NCBI GenBank assembly: GCA_038503035.1
Contig: JAVSML010020765.1
Span: 186,001 to 250,000 of the forward strand
Length of the DNA stretch: 64,000 bases
DNA from: Crocodylus rhombifer
Lineage: Eukaryota > Chordata > Crocodylia > Crocodylidae
Direction of reading: 5' to 3'
Of this stretch, positions 52,054-64,000 are shown piece after piece. The translations under genes and the position numbers were made by a program. The number at the start of each line of letters is the position of its first letter. The first letter of the stretch is position 1. The notes below the pieces were generated by a model. The model was given only the letters and a program-made list of their open reading frames with translations, was not told where the DNA came from and searched no databases.

Positions 52054-54053
52054 CATGAAATGACCTAGCCTGTTCATTGAGTTGCTAGAAAAGTCATTAT
52101 GACCTTTTGTAGAGAAAATAGTTTTTTTGCAATCTGTCTCTCTCTGTCTCTCTGCATAGTGGTGGTGATTTTTGTTTTTAATTTATTTAAGTGTAGCTTG
52201 CTGTATGTGAAAATGCTTTTTTGAGTTTCTTCCATATTTGAAACTTATTGCCATTTTGCTTTGGTAAAGAACCTATGACTTGAAGTTCAAAGGTTCTGTG
52301 TGGCTAGAGAGTTGCAACATGTAGACATCGACCTTACTTCCTAAAGACATGAATGCTGGGGACTTTGTGACAAGTTGGAGCAAACCAGCATTTAACATGC
52401 AATAATAGCTGTTTCAAAGCAAAGCCAACAGTCATTTTCCTTGTAACAAATGAATTGAGACAGCAATAATACCAAGTCAGGAATACACAGGTCATGAACA
52501 CTGAATTTTCTCTCTCTCAGAATGCCCCGAATAAGATGCACACCTTGTTTCTGAAAGGCAGAAAGAAAAAGCTTTCCTTTCCCCCCTGCAGGGGCAGAAA
52601 CTGCTATTGTCATATTTCCTCGCTTATGGTGTGCACCCCAATTTCCAGCAGCTGAGTTTTGGGGGAAATGCTGCATGTTGTCTGTGAGAAAATATACTAT
52701 GTTACAAGGCATGATGTGGGAGGAAGCACTGGTTAGCTGTACTGTATCATTGCATCATATCTTTAAAACACTGTTTTTGGGGAGGAGAAATCTGCCCTTC
52801 TCCAATCAGGTTTTATGATGCCATTTTATGATCCCCAGCTTTTCATTCCATGCCCAGAGAGCTCACTCAGATGTTACTGTCTGTTAATGATGTATCTCCT
52901 CACTGATTCTGGGTGACAGTTACTTTCCATGGCCCTACCTTAAGCTAAAGTTTTGTTCATATTGGATTTTTCTCCCCTTCCATTTAGCATTAAAAACGAA
53001 TCCTTCCTTGGAAGAAAGATTTCACCTATCTGTATGCACTATTGTGAGAACTCGTGTATAATTCAGGCCCTGTGTGCAACTGTCATTGCACCTAAAAGAG
53101 AGCATTTCCTAATGGTGAACCTTTTTTTATGTAGTATATCAAAAGTAGTAGCTGCTGAACCCTGTTTAGATAGTCATGAGATTTGTTACTGTTACAGAAA
53201 ATGTATAGTTAAAAGGGGTTTTTTGTAAGCAAATGCACTTTTTCACTGCACACTTTAAATCCCAAAGGCAAAACTTGTATCGAAGTAGGAAATGCAAAAG
53301 AACAGTTCTAACATTTGAAGTGCATGCTCCCAGCTAACAGGTCATGCTGCTATAACCAACCATACAGCAGACACAATGAACCCTTTTTAGCATTTGCTTA
53401 GGCTAGTGTGAACCTGGAGGGTATCAATGAAGTCACTGCTGTTTCCAGCAGTCAAAACTGGGCCCAGAGATTGACTTCAGTTTCACATGACTTCAGTAAA
53501 GACCCCATGGAAAACTGCTTTTGGTTTTGGCACTCCTACAGAGTCTGCTTTATGTTGCTACTTTTTGTGCGTATACCCTTTTTTCCCCCTTTTGCTTGGT
53601 ACGATGAGTTGGTTTCTACCTTAAGCTAACTTCTTTTCTGTCTTATTGGTCCTTTCTGGAGACGCTCGACATGTGAAATTGCTGTTCTATAAACCTGGTT
53701 GACCTAACAATGTCTCTTTCCCCTTCTCCAAAAAACCCCAGAAAATGAATGTCCCACTTTAACCTATATATTGTTTTCCAAAGTATATATCAAACACTGG
53801 AAAAAGCCAGTATGTATGGTGGGGGAGAAGTAGTCATGTGAGGAAAACCTAAAGTATAGAGCAGCTGAGAAATCATGTAATGGCAAATGAAGTAGGAAAA
53901 CAGGGTATCTTCCACCCTTTTGAAGTAAAAACAAGGGAAATCACTTCCACCATTGTTTTTTTTTTTAATCTTCCCTCTGAAGCATTAAATACAGCATTCA
54001 AAATCTGTTGGACATGAAATTGAAGACTTGATTTCTTTTTTTTTCTTTTCTTG

Positions 54054-54059
54054 AATAAA
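54054..54059 (+). promoter_or_regulatory. candidate distal poly(A) signal
   Basis: AATAAA follows a pyrimidine-rich stretch at about 54031-54052 and lies 5.4 kb after the stop, near the length expected of the human 3' UTR. It is the last canonical hexamer I noted before the intergenic CR1 at 57.1 kb. Confidence 0.4.
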
Positions 54060-54080
54060 CAGTCATAATTTTTGCTAATT

Positions 54081-57000
54081 GTTATAATTCTTTGCAGTCC
54101 TTTGGACTCCATACAGGGCAGCACCAAAGCCACCAATGGGTATCAGTCAGTGGGAGGGAAACAATCTCAGCAAGACCAGATCTTCCACAGGAGTACCTGG
54201 AAACAGCTCTTGTTAAAGTCAGTGGAACAACTTCTATTTATATTCAATGACAGGAGTAGGCCACCTTTTCCGGCTACAGGCTGGAATGACCCAGTTGCCA
54301 GTTGGAGGGGGGTGGGGGAGGGGTTTGGTTTTGGCTGTTGCTGTTACTTGTTTCCCCAGCAGCATAGGGAAGTGCCTGCAGCTGGTACTTCCCCTGTGGT
54401 GGCATAGGAAGAATACCTGCCAAAAGTATTCAATCAAGATCTGGCCTGAATTTACTTCATTAACTTGGGGATAAACTTTATTATTTCCTAGGTAATATGT
54501 CCTCTTTCTCTCCCCAGCTTGAAGTTGTATCCTCTGCCCTGCTTAGTATAAAATGTTTATGCCAAAATTCCTCTGCAGTTTAATATCATATATGTTTAGC
54601 TAAAAGCAACAGATGAAATTTGTAGATTGAACAAAACATGCATGATGCAGAGAAGTCTGTTGCTGGAGAGAATGTGGGTCCAGTCAAATGCACCTGACTT
54701 TTCATGAGGGAGAATATCCCTGGTAATATAATTTAAAGATTATTTTAAAGACGTGTCTGTTCCTTGATGTATTTATTGACCAAATCTAATTTTGAAATTG
54801 TATATAATTTATTTTTTTAGTTTGTTTCATCTTATAGTTGGATTTTTTTTCTACCTTCATCTTCTTGGACTTGACTTCTCCCACTTCTTTTTGGAGACCA
54901 ATAATACTTTTAGTTCTAGACCCAAACAACTGCAATATAGTTGGATTTCTTGTGCTTGTCTCCAAACACTAAAATAGCTCACTGGCAGCCTATGCTTTGT
55001 GTCTGTTGCACATTTGGTAACCCCCATGACCACTACAAAGCAACAGTATTTCTAGGCCAGCAGCAGCGTTTCTGAGTTTGTTCCTTTAAATTCTGTTCCT
55101 GAAACTCAGAATTATATGTATATTATTGCACCACCTTGTTATCCATTCTGTGGAGATCTGTGTTGTTAAGGTACCGATTTTCCCATCCTCCAACTTAGTA
55201 AAATTTAAGGTTGACTTCCCCTCCTGCCCACACTTTGGGTCTAGTGTTTCATCTCATAACAAGGCAAAATTGGTTGTTTCTATTGAGCCACCAAGAAATT
55301 AAATGCAACTGATGCCTGTTTTTTAAATTCATATTTTGCAAATTGAATATATGTCTCTGTCTAAATGAGGAATGTTTTTGGCATTTGTCTTGGTTTGGAT
55401 TCCATTCATGATATGTCACAAATGGAAGCTATTTCTTAAAGCTGATCAGACTTTTTGCTTGCCATAGGAAACAGAATAGACTCCAAATGCTGAGCTATTT
55501 TAATTAGCTTTTTTAGCCACTTTCAATGGCATGGAGAGCTATCTAGTTTTTTTCTAGAAATCTATGGGAGTCAGGGTCATAGGAGTTCCGATATTCCTTT
55601 AGTCAGTCAAGTTGCATCAGTCTGATCTAATCTCAGAATGAGGGCAAAAAGTGAAGGTCTTACGAATGCTTTCTTTCGTGAAGTGGATGTTTGTAACAGG
55701 CCTCTTAGCACAGGCAGTATTAATGTTGCCAACTATCCAGGCTATGGATGTACATTGATCAATGTACTGCATGTCTGCTCAGTTATCTTTTTCCTAATTT
55801 CATTTCAGTGTGTGTGGGGTGGGGGGTGGGGGGGGGAAGAATGTTATCATACAGGGTCGCTTACATTTTTTGGTCTGTTTATATCACTTTATTTTAGGTT
55901 GAATCAAATATTGGTTTTATTATTCAAAACTGTTCTTTTTAAAGTAAATTGTCTAGTCTGAATGGGGAACATTGGTTATAGTGATGTTAAATTGTCTTTA
56001 ACTTTTGTGGAATAATGTACCAGTTCTATATCATCAACCATTCTTAACACAGCCTTAACCATTCACTCTGAGAGGTGGTGAGTGCCTTTGACTCCTATAG
56101 GCTTCCTTGAAAGTTGAAGCTCTTCAGAGGCTTCATCTTGTCAGGTACTAATGGGAAAATGTGCAAAGGAAACTAATAGAGAACTGATGTATTTTTAACT
56201 ACGACAGCACCGAATCTGCATTCTGGGGCTTCTGTGAATAAGACTTAGCTGCCTTGTATGGTCCTTTTGAAGAAACTTAAAAATCAGAACTGTGATCAAG
56301 CCTAAGGGGGTGGGGGGAAAGTATGTGAACAATCTCTCCAAAGTTGTGCACGGATCTTCTGTTTATTCTCCCCATCATCGATGAATTGCTATGTGTGTGT
56401 ACATACATATCTATATCTATATTAAACCATGCAATTTTGACTTGTCTTTCCATTTTTCTGATGAGAGAAATGCCTGGGGGTCAGCTGTAAAGATTTTTAA
56501 AAAAAGTAGGAAAATACCATTGGTTGTCTGGACTGAGGAAGTCCTCTTCACCCCCTTTGTACTCCAGTTCTCCCATCATAACTTCCCTGGCTTGCAGGAA
56601 CATTATCTGCATAGCTTGTGCAGTAAGTACAGAGTATTCTATTACTTCCTGTCGCTGGGACTGTGTTGCGAATCCCATCTTGGCTACTTGTGCAGTACTC
56701 ACTGAAATCATCATAAAGAAGTGTTAATGGAGTGATCTCACCCAGATGTGAAGGCCAGACACCAAAACTGCTGGAACTTTAAAAGTTGAAACAAAACTCT
56801 TCCCCCTATGGCTTTATTAGCCTGCTTCAGCACAGCACTTGTTTCAATCCCATTGACTTCAGTGAAAATCAGATATATGCTTAAGTGTTTTGCAGAGCTG
56901 GGTCATCAGAAAGAATGCAGGTGCCTCTCACTTCCTCAGTCTGAGGTTAGCTTGATAAGTTTCCCATCAGCATCCCTTGGAATAGATGTCCTGAATATGT

Positions 57001-57130
57001 AAATTTTCCCTCATCAAAACAGGATTAATTGCAGTCAGTGAATTTCTTTTTCAGGTTATCATTGGCAAATTTGAAAATATTTTCTTAAGTGAAAGTAAGT
57101 AGAGCTTAAATTTCTACATTATATTTCTAC
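54081..57130. other. sequence beyond the probable poly(A) site, no gene seen
   Basis: This is AT-rich DNA with no recognised transposon or coding exon. It contains a G-rich run (55808-55836) and a small TG/TA repeat near 56392-56420. It may still be 3' UTR if a distal poly(A) site is used. Confidence 0.5.
55808..55836 (+). repeat. G-rich run, possible quadruplex
   Basis: A TG repeat leads into runs of four, six and nine or more G residues separated by single T. It satisfies the usual four G-tract pattern. Function is unknown. Confidence 0.6.
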
Positions 57131-57770
57131 TTACAAGTGTCCTGGGCAGTCTCCCTAGTGGGACCGTATGTCCTGTGTTAGGTGAAGGTCCTGCATGCAG
57201 GTTAAGAACCTACATAAACAACTGGATTTGGCTGACTGCTCCTCCCAGCAGATGCCAGGGTAGTTTAGGACCCCCATGACAACCATGTCCCTAGACTATA
57301 TGGCCTCTGAGAGCTGCCTCAAGAATTCCAAGTCTTGCTTTTCCTCTTAGTGTGGTGATCTGTAGCAGACCCCCACCACCAAGTCCCTTTCCCCACAACC
57401 TCCATGTATCCTAACCCACAATGCCTCAACTTTCTCCTCCTCTGATCCCATTTTGACTAGGGTATAATGCTCCTTTACATAGAGAGCCACCCCGCCCCCT
57501 TTCCTCCCCACTCTGTCCCTTCTGTACAACCTGTAGCCCTCAATGTGTAGTGCCCAGTCATGGGTAGGGTCCCACCAGGTTTCCATTAGCCCCACTAAAT
57601 TGAAGTTATTATCTGCAAGCAGAAGTGCGAGTTCTTCCTGCTTGTTCCCCATGCTCCTAGCATTAGTATAGAGGCACTTGAGCCCTCCAAATGGTGCCTT
57701 TAGTGCCTCCCCCATTCTGATGCCCAAAGGGCCTCTTGGTACTTACCTGGGGTATACAAACTGAGAGACA
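57130..57770 (-). mobile_element. CR1 LINE 5' ORF2 fragment, antisense
   Basis: The minus strand reads [60 protein letters not shown] and, after a stop, DMVVMGVLNYPGICWEEQ, the CR1 apurinic-like endonuclease. It is a 5' or internal segment without its 3' end. It marks where the transposon-free downstream region stops. Confidence 0.93.
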
Positions 57771-58395
57771 TGCAGCAGTAGGTTCTAGACTCTCTCTATC
57801 TTGTGCATCCCCATTGAACTTAGTTTAAACTTTGGTAGGGGAGTTGCAGTCATTTGCAGAATGGAGAAATTAGAGAATAGGGCTAATAACAAAAAATGAA
57901 ATTCAACTAAAAAACATTAGGTCCTACAAATGAGGAAGAAAAAACAGGAGAATGTGGTTGGCAGTTGCAGGACCTTGGGGTGGGGGCTGAATCACAAACT
58001 CAACATGAGTTAGCCGTGCACTACTTTTGCAAAAGAAGCAACTGCGGTTTTGGGCTGTTAGACTTAGGCTGTCCAAGTGGCAGCACATAGGTTGAATGTG
58101 ACCTGGCAGGAATTAATTTACAGCCCCTGGGCTCCCACCCAGTTGCTACTTGCCCCATCACTCCAGCTACAGCAGCAGTCAGGTCTCCCAGCTCCCCCTC
58201 CAGCTTCCTGTTCCAATCCCAGGGGCTGGCACAGTACAGCCCGCAGTGCTGGGGGAGCCTGTGGCCTTCAGGGGTGCCCACACATACAGTGAAGGTCAAG
58301 GGGGCACACAGGGACTTAGAATTGGCCAATCCAGCATCAGACCATTGTATTGTAAGACTTTGGAGGTGAGACTACCACTCCTCAACACTTGTTAA
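57770..58395. other. intergenic DNA
   Basis: This includes a GC-rich stretch (about 58060-58330) whose frames on both strands are Pro/Ser/Gly-rich without motifs. It could be another degraded repeat. No gene is supported. Confidence 0.5.
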
Positions 58396-58397
58396 GC

Positions 58398-58975
58398 CCC
58401 AGATGGAATTCTGTGCCTCGTTTTGGGCACTGCATCTTAAGGAAAATGTAGAGCAAATGTAGTAGATCCAGAAGCAATGTGATAGCGGTTGGAATGCAAG
58501 CCCTATGAGGCAACAGAGAGGGAACTAGATATAGTCATTATGAAGAAAAGATCAAGGGGGCAGGGTAGCATTTTTCACATATTTGAAAGGCTACCATAAA
58601 GTGAAAAACTGTTCTCCCCTCCTACAGAAATCAAGATGAGGCAATGAGTTTAAAACTAGGGTCATCCAGCTCCATGGGTCTTGCACCAAGTCCAGCCCAT
58701 GGACTGGCCCCATACCACCCATCCAGTCTGCAGGGCCAGAAGGTGGAGCACCACTGGTTTAAAATACAGTGAAGGAGATTTAGATTCCATCTAAGTAAAA
58801 TCTTTTTTAACCATAAGAACAGGAGGACAATGGAACATACTGCCAAGGATTCTCCTTTGTTGGAGGTTTTTGAGAAGAGGCTGGGCAGGGATCTGTCTGG
58901 GATGGTGTCGGAAATGCATATCCTGTATCTGGGCTAAATAACCATCTACCAGCCCTGTCACTGGAAGGGGCTAGA
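58398..58975 (+). mobile_element. old CR1 LINE 3' fragment split by a hAT
   Basis: It has tctgtgcctcgttttgggca, agatcaagggggcagggtag, aggacaatggaacatactgc and gaggctgggcagggatctg, in the order of the CR1 3' coding region. Frames are broken. A 101-bp hAT interrupts it at 58656-58756. Confidence 0.7.
58656..58756. mobile_element. 101-bp hAT MITE with 8-bp target duplication
   Basis: GTTTAAAA lies at 58648-58655 and 58757-58764. It starts CTAGGGTCATCCAGC and ends GGTGGAGCACCACTG. It contains agtccagcccatggactgg, typical of this repeat group. Confidence 0.85.
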
Positions 58976-61900
58976 AGAAACTGCAGCTTTCTGGAGTAAT
59001 GTGTGGTGATCTATGCAGTGGTTAAATGCATGTATTTTGGTGTAATTTGCTGGCTGTTACTCGGTCACAACACTGGCTTAGGGTGTGTCCGGACATCAGA
59101 TGGCTTATCCCAACAGCTCATGCTGGGTTAGGTGTGCTGACTTGCTTTGTCCTATTTTTTCACTGTTGGAAACTGTTGGCGGGGTGGGGGTGGAGATGAG
59201 TTGCTTGTGGTTCTGGGCCAGCATAAACCATCATCCATCAAGAAAATTAAGATGTGGAAGCTTTTTCTTGCTAGCTGTGTAATCATAACCAAGCCTCTCT
59301 GCCCCACCCAGGCACAGTTATAACCACATAGTTTCCTGCTCACTGCACTAATTTTCAAGATCATTAATTTAGTAAGCATCAGATAACTTGTTCTATGGTG
59401 CACAGCCAGGTTAGGGGCCACCTCTGCAAGTGAGACATGCAGCCAGAAGCCTGCATGCTTGCTTTCTTTCAAAGTTCACTGCATGTGTACTTTATCATCT
59501 CCATGAGACTTCTAGCAGGCCAGCAGTACGTAAGCATTGGCTCCAGCAATGCCTCTGCCCAATTAAAAGATCATATTACTGTTCCAATGGAAAATGTTAA
59601 AACCGTTCTAAGCTGCTTTATATAAAAACCAAATTACTGGGCACAGGTTAAAGGGAAAAGCAATTTTTTTTATAATTTAAAAAAAATGTTACAACGCAAC
59701 ATTCACTGCAAACCCTCTTGGGAAGACAATGGAAGAAATTCCAGTCACTGGCAGATTTAAGGTGACATTGCCTAGGAAGCCAAACAGAGTCGCTTTAAAA
59801 TGCTGTGAAGTGACAGCAACCCTGAATTCACTGGCAGGAGCCAGGAAAGGACTCCAAATAAAAATCTGATCTCCTGGCTACCAGTGCTATGTCCTCTGCC
59901 AATTCCAGGCAAGAAAACATGCAAAGGCTTGTTAAATAAATACAGATGTGACAAAAGCAGCCAGAAAAGGATTAAAATAAAGCAACTGGAATAAAGAATT
60001 TATGCTTGCAAAACCTGTATACCATGCATCAGAAGGAAAAATCTATGCACAATAATTTAGGCTGAAAAGTTATGCTACAAAGCTCTACTTAAGCAGGGAG
60101 TAACTTGTTCATCTGCAGGTTGTTGGTTCTAATCTATCCTGAACAGGTTGATTGTGTTTTATTGCTAGATGAATGATGGGCCAATGTGCAATGAATCTCC
60201 CTTCAGGTCCTAATGGAAGAGTGGTGATCACATCATACAATTCTGTCACAATGGCTTCCCTTGTTAGCAGAGGGAGCAAAGATTGAATGGGTGAGGAAAC
60301 TGAACTACTTGCTCCTTCCTACACAAGTAGTTTTTCTATGTCAGTCTGACACGTTACCAGGGTCAATCAAGGGAAATTTGTACTTGCCTATGTCAGTCTT
60401 TCTCACTCTTATCTTCCAGTACTGCCAAACAAGATGCTTAAAAGTGTTGTTAAGCCCTGTTGGACATGCTGAAGCAGCTTGAGGAAAGAGATCCCAAAGT
60501 TATGAAATCCCCATTTTATGGAAATGTTGAGTGTTCCCCAAAACATTCTAAAAACTGAGTTTGGTAATGAAAAAATCTGCTTAAGAGTTTCTCTGAGCTA
60601 ATTAGATACAGTGTTGTATGGCCTGTCCCCTGTTCTTCATTGTTTCCTGTGTGCACAAGCCTGTTTGTATAGTCTATTTCAAACTCAGAAGAGATCCTTT
60701 AAATATGAAAGCAAAATGAACTTCTATGGTTTAGGCCAACCAATCAGACTGGGAACATCAACACCTAGGTGAGTAGTCTTAAAGCTTTGACCATCAGATT
60801 ATGAATACTGCATACAAAACTGGATTTTAATTATGTGCAATATGTGAGCAAACCCTAGGTCAACCACTGAGACCCAGGTTCTGATGCCCTCTTCTTGTTA
60901 CTTTACTCCACAAGCTCTGTGTGCAGATGAGTTACAAACAGGAAAAAATACCTAAATTACTTGAAGAAATTAGTTTCTAACAAAAAGTTCTAGTAGCTCC
61001 AGAAAACGTGCTGTGCCCACTTCCCATAGCCACTAACCAAGAAGAGGCTGAATTACTAAATTGAAATTCTACAACAGCAAAATAAGATTAAAAAAGATGC
61101 TAATCATAACAAAGTAACCTGTTTGCATGACAGCGACACGGGGCAGAACAAAAATAAGCTACTGACATGCTGTTTTGTAAGAGACCAGACCCATGAGTTT
61201 CCATTGAGTGGGGTGCTTAAACGTAACACACCATTGACCACCAGTGGAATGGTTTAGTCGTGGCTTCTCATTGCCCTCTACTGGCCAAATATTGTAATGC
61301 ACTCATTAATCCTGAAATGTCTTTCTACATACCAGGAGGATGTTGGGTTTAGTCTGTACTGTGGGTCTGAGGGCATGTACATTTGTGTAGAATTTTCTTT
61401 AAATTTTAAAAACCCAACTACTTCCTGGAAATACCAGAAAACCCACCATACAGTTTGGCTGAGCTCCTGTCTCTAAGGCCTATTACTACTACTACTGGAG
61501 AAGGCTTCTAGCTGCTCTTCCCATTTTCATGGGAAGGTGGCTTCTGCCCAATGAGAAGGCATGGACTTTTAAATAACAGCTAGAAAACTCTTGACCATCT
61601 GTAGGATTTCATCAGTGACCTAACAAGAGTGGAGTGATCAGGGCAGCCACCCCAGGTACCAACTTGGGAAGGCAGCCACATAATTGTGATTGCAGTGTCA
61701 ACCAGAGGTCACTGCTGCCACGGGCACTGGCTATGTTATGCCTTTGGGTGCCAGTTTCCCTTGTATATAATAGCATTTTAACCAGTATATGGCCTCTCTT
61801 GAGTCCTCACCCATAGACTCCCAACTGTAGATGAGGCATACCTCAAAGGGGCAAAGCAGGGGAAACACTCACCTTGGGGTGGTCACCACAGTCATGCTGA

Positions 61901-62367
61901 CTGGAAGGTGAGCTGCCAATTCTTGGGGTAGGAGTCGGCCATAATGTGAGGATCCATGTGGGCAGTTCTTAAAGGGGATTGCAGTTGTGAGGTAAGTCAT
62001 CATGGAAAGCCACATCACTATATAGCTCAGATCACTGAACCCTATTAGGAGCTGTTGGGTTGTTTTTGTGGGGTTCTTTTTACATCTTCTCTGTAAGCAG
62101 AGAACAATTCTAAGCATGAGACATGAGCTTTTTTGGAGGAAAAGTAGTATTAAGAGCTAGTTAAATCCTGAACCAAAGCTAATTCCTTGGAATCCAATCA
62201 AATGGGTAAAATAGAAACAGGGTTCCACAGCTGTCTTGGTCCCCTCTTTAAAGACAGTGGTGTAATTAAAGGGAGACAAACATTTAAGCATTTCAATAAA
62301 TACTAACAACATTATAGGGTTCCCTAAAAAGGCTGATGTAAAACGGGAGATATCTGAATCAACTGCT
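58976..62367. other. intergenic DNA, nothing recognised
   Basis: There is no coding homology on either strand, including no Kelch-type coding from KLHL8, the expected convergent neighbour of AFF1 in human. No clear repeat is visible. Confidence 0.5.
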
Positions 62368-63270
62368 CACATGATCATAGGATGAAAGTAGGACTGGAAG
62401 GGGGGTAATGAGTTCATCTGGTCCAGCCCCTTGCTCAAAGCAAAATCATCCCTAACCAAACTACTCCAGCCAGTGTCTGTCTTTTAACTTGCTCTTAAAA
62501 ACTTCCAGAGATGGAAACTCAGCTTACTTAACCTACCTCTCTAGATGGCCTCTCTCAATGCTTAACCACTCTCATAGTCAGCAAGTTCTTCCTAATCTCC
62601 AACCTAAGTTTCCTCTGCTGCAACCTTGGGGCCATTGCTTCTAGTGTAGCGTCCCGTGTAGCCACAGAGAATCTCTCTTCTCTTTACAGTTGCAGATATT
62701 TGAAAACTGATATCAAATCCCTTCTCAGTCTTTTCTTCTTCAGATTAAATCATCCTAGTTCTTTCAGCCTGTCCTAATAAGTCCTGTTTTACAGCCCTTC
62801 AGTCATTTTGTTGCTCTCTGCTGGTATCTTTCTAATCTGTCCACATATCTCTTGACATGTGGGGGCCGACAACTGGGCATAGTATTCTGGGTGACGCTTC
62901 ATCAGTACTGAATAAAGCAAAAGAATTGCTTCCTTTGGTTTGCAAGTGACACTCCTGTTACTACAGCTCAGTATGAGGTTGGTCTTCTGTGGAACACAAG
63001 CATGCTCTTAGGTCATTCAGTTTATGGTCCACTGTAAACCCAGGTCCTTCTGCAGCCTAGCCAATCATTTCTCAGTCTCCATTTGTGTCTGCAATTATTC
63101 CATTCCAGGACTTTATACTTGTCCTTGCTGAATTTCATGTGAGTTGATTTTTGGACCATTTCTTCTGTTTATTCTGGATCCCAGCCCCACCCTCCAGAGT
63201 GTATGCAGCTTCATTCAGCTTGGTGTCATCTGTGAATTTGCTAGATATACACTCAGCCCCATTCTCCAAA
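62368..63270 (-). mobile_element. old CR1-type LINE 3' fragment, antisense
   Basis: The minus strand reads [12 protein letters not shown] near 63230 (RT catalytic region), then a degraded C-terminal part, and ends at the low-coordinate side with ggggctggaccagatgaact and a gatcatagga motif, matching the CR1 3' layout. It is heavily decayed. Confidence 0.8.
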
Positions 63271-63324
63271 TCAACTCGTTTTGCAGGACTACTTCCCAGG
63301 GAAGTTACTCAAAAAAGGACCTAT

Positions 63325-63440
63325 TAGAGTTGGTCTAATAAAAGATACCCGATTTACCCAAAGAACCTTGGTTGCCTATGTTCTTAGACCAACATGGCTA
63401 CAACCTACACCATTCAAAAAAAAAAGAAAAAAAAAAGGAA
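63325..63440 (+). repeat. SINE-like tail ending in an A-rich run
   Basis: It has gttggtctaataaaagatac, then ccttggttgcctatgttctt and agaccaacatggctacaacc, then an A-rich tail (about 63416-63439). It resembles the segment at 7978-8065. It abuts the antisense CR1. Confidence 0.6.
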
Positions 63441-64000
63441 ACCTTAATTAAATACACGCAAGTTCATTGTTATGCTTCAAGTCCTTCAGAAGTAAGTGGG
63501 ATAAAATGTGCTAATGCTCCAACCATGCCTGTTTTGACCTGGGTCAAACTCTGGGACAATCCAATCTGCCTCAATGATGCATCTAATTATAGCCTAATAG
63601 TTAATATTTGCCTGTTTATAAGAGGATATACCTAGGGGAAAAAAGCTGGAAATCTGTGTGGTTCTTTAAGCATGGGTGCTCTCAATATGGGTAATCCTAG
63701 AGTGCAGGTAGTAGGATGTGAAAAATCTGGTCTTAAGGGATTCCGAAAGATGTAGCTCTAGAAAGAGTGGGAGACTGGGTCATTCTGTGATTACCAGGAC
63801 TGTTTAAGGTGCTGCCTGTAACTCTCCCAGTGAGGGAGGTGCTGAGAGACCAAGCATGGAAAATCTAAGAAGCCCTCTTGTCAAGGAGCTGTAGAAAGAG
63901 AGCCCCAAAAGAAGGCTGTGGAAAATGCCTATGAGAGGGACATGCAAGTCAAGGAAAGGAACTAAGAAGCACTGGTGTGGGCTGAAAATCCAATGCCAGA
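63441..64000. other. intergenic DNA at right edge
   Basis: No gene or repeat is recognised in the last 560 bases. Confidence 0.5.

Larger units (their letters stand above)
48634..54080 (+). other. AFF1: probable long 3' UTR of AFF1
   Basis: The sequence after the stop is AT-rich, has no coding exon and no recognisable transposon. Human AFF1 also has a 3' UTR of several kb (established, length from memory). An overlapping pair of AATAAA hexamers sits at 52043-52053 and another AATAAA at 54054-54059, just after a T-rich tract. Either could end the transcript, and the right boundary is a guess. Open frames up to about 100 codons here have no protein-like composition. Confidence 0.6.

Noticed and set aside
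58976..62367. Possible terminal exon of the convergent neighbour KLHL8
   Set aside because: No Kelch-repeat coding sequence was found on the minus strand, so the neighbour, if present, starts beyond the window.
1..64000. tRNA, rRNA, CRISPR, operon or bacterial features
   Set aside because: None were seen. The window is vertebrate nuclear DNA and such features are not expected apart from occasional tRNA genes, none of which I recognised.

Overview
This is vertebrate nuclear DNA. It covers the 3' two thirds of one large protein-coding gene on the + strand, AFF1 (AF4/FMR2 family member 1, a super elongation complex scaffold). It also holds the gene's long introns, its probable long 3' UTR and about 10 kb of downstream intergenic DNA. 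The repeats are almost all CR1 LINEs, short non-autonomous hAT DNA transposons, amniote MIR and decayed RTE/L2-type LINEs. I see no Alu, L1 or endogenous retrovirus. That mix, with mammal-like intron sizes, fits an archelosaur reptile. I favour a crocodilian over a turtle, and a bird is unlikely because hAT copies are abundant. The species call is inference.

Layout. 1-1142 is intron. Seventeen coding exons follow between 1143 and 48633, with every junction on GT/AG and every reading phase agreeing. They encode 848 residues plus a stop (849 residues if the upstream of two tandem acceptors before the sixteenth exon is used). This matches human AFF1 from about residue 360 to its end. The first exons, including the P-TEFb-binding N-terminus, lie upstream of the window. 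The largest intron (2549-19260) holds a 3 kb CR1, several hAT copies and a MIR that contains the only assembly gap (400 N, 18565-18964). The introns between 24.6 and 48.5 kb hold four more CR1, RTE or L2 pieces and further hAT copies. From 48634 to about 57.1 kb I recognise no transposon, which fits a long 3' UTR with poly(A) signals near 52.04 and 54.05 kb. From 57.1 to 64 kb the DNA is intergenic, with three CR1 fragments, one small hAT and a SINE-like tail.

How the parts work together. The exons encode, in order, the ELL-binding segment, a Ser/Asp/Glu-rich acidic region, a basic low-complexity linker with an AF9/ENL-binding hydrophobic motif, and the C-terminal homology domain used for AFF dimerisation. 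No other host gene is supported. Nearly all remaining long open frames are chance frames in GC-rich repeats or relics of CR1 ORF2.

I found no new biological system. The most useful observations are a probably artefactual gap inside a MIR, a 1.1 kb hAT-like element with exact target duplication and long inverted ends, two classes of hAT target site, a CR1 nested in a hAT, an inverted pair of related CR1 copies flanking eight AFF1 exons, and a tandem splice acceptor.
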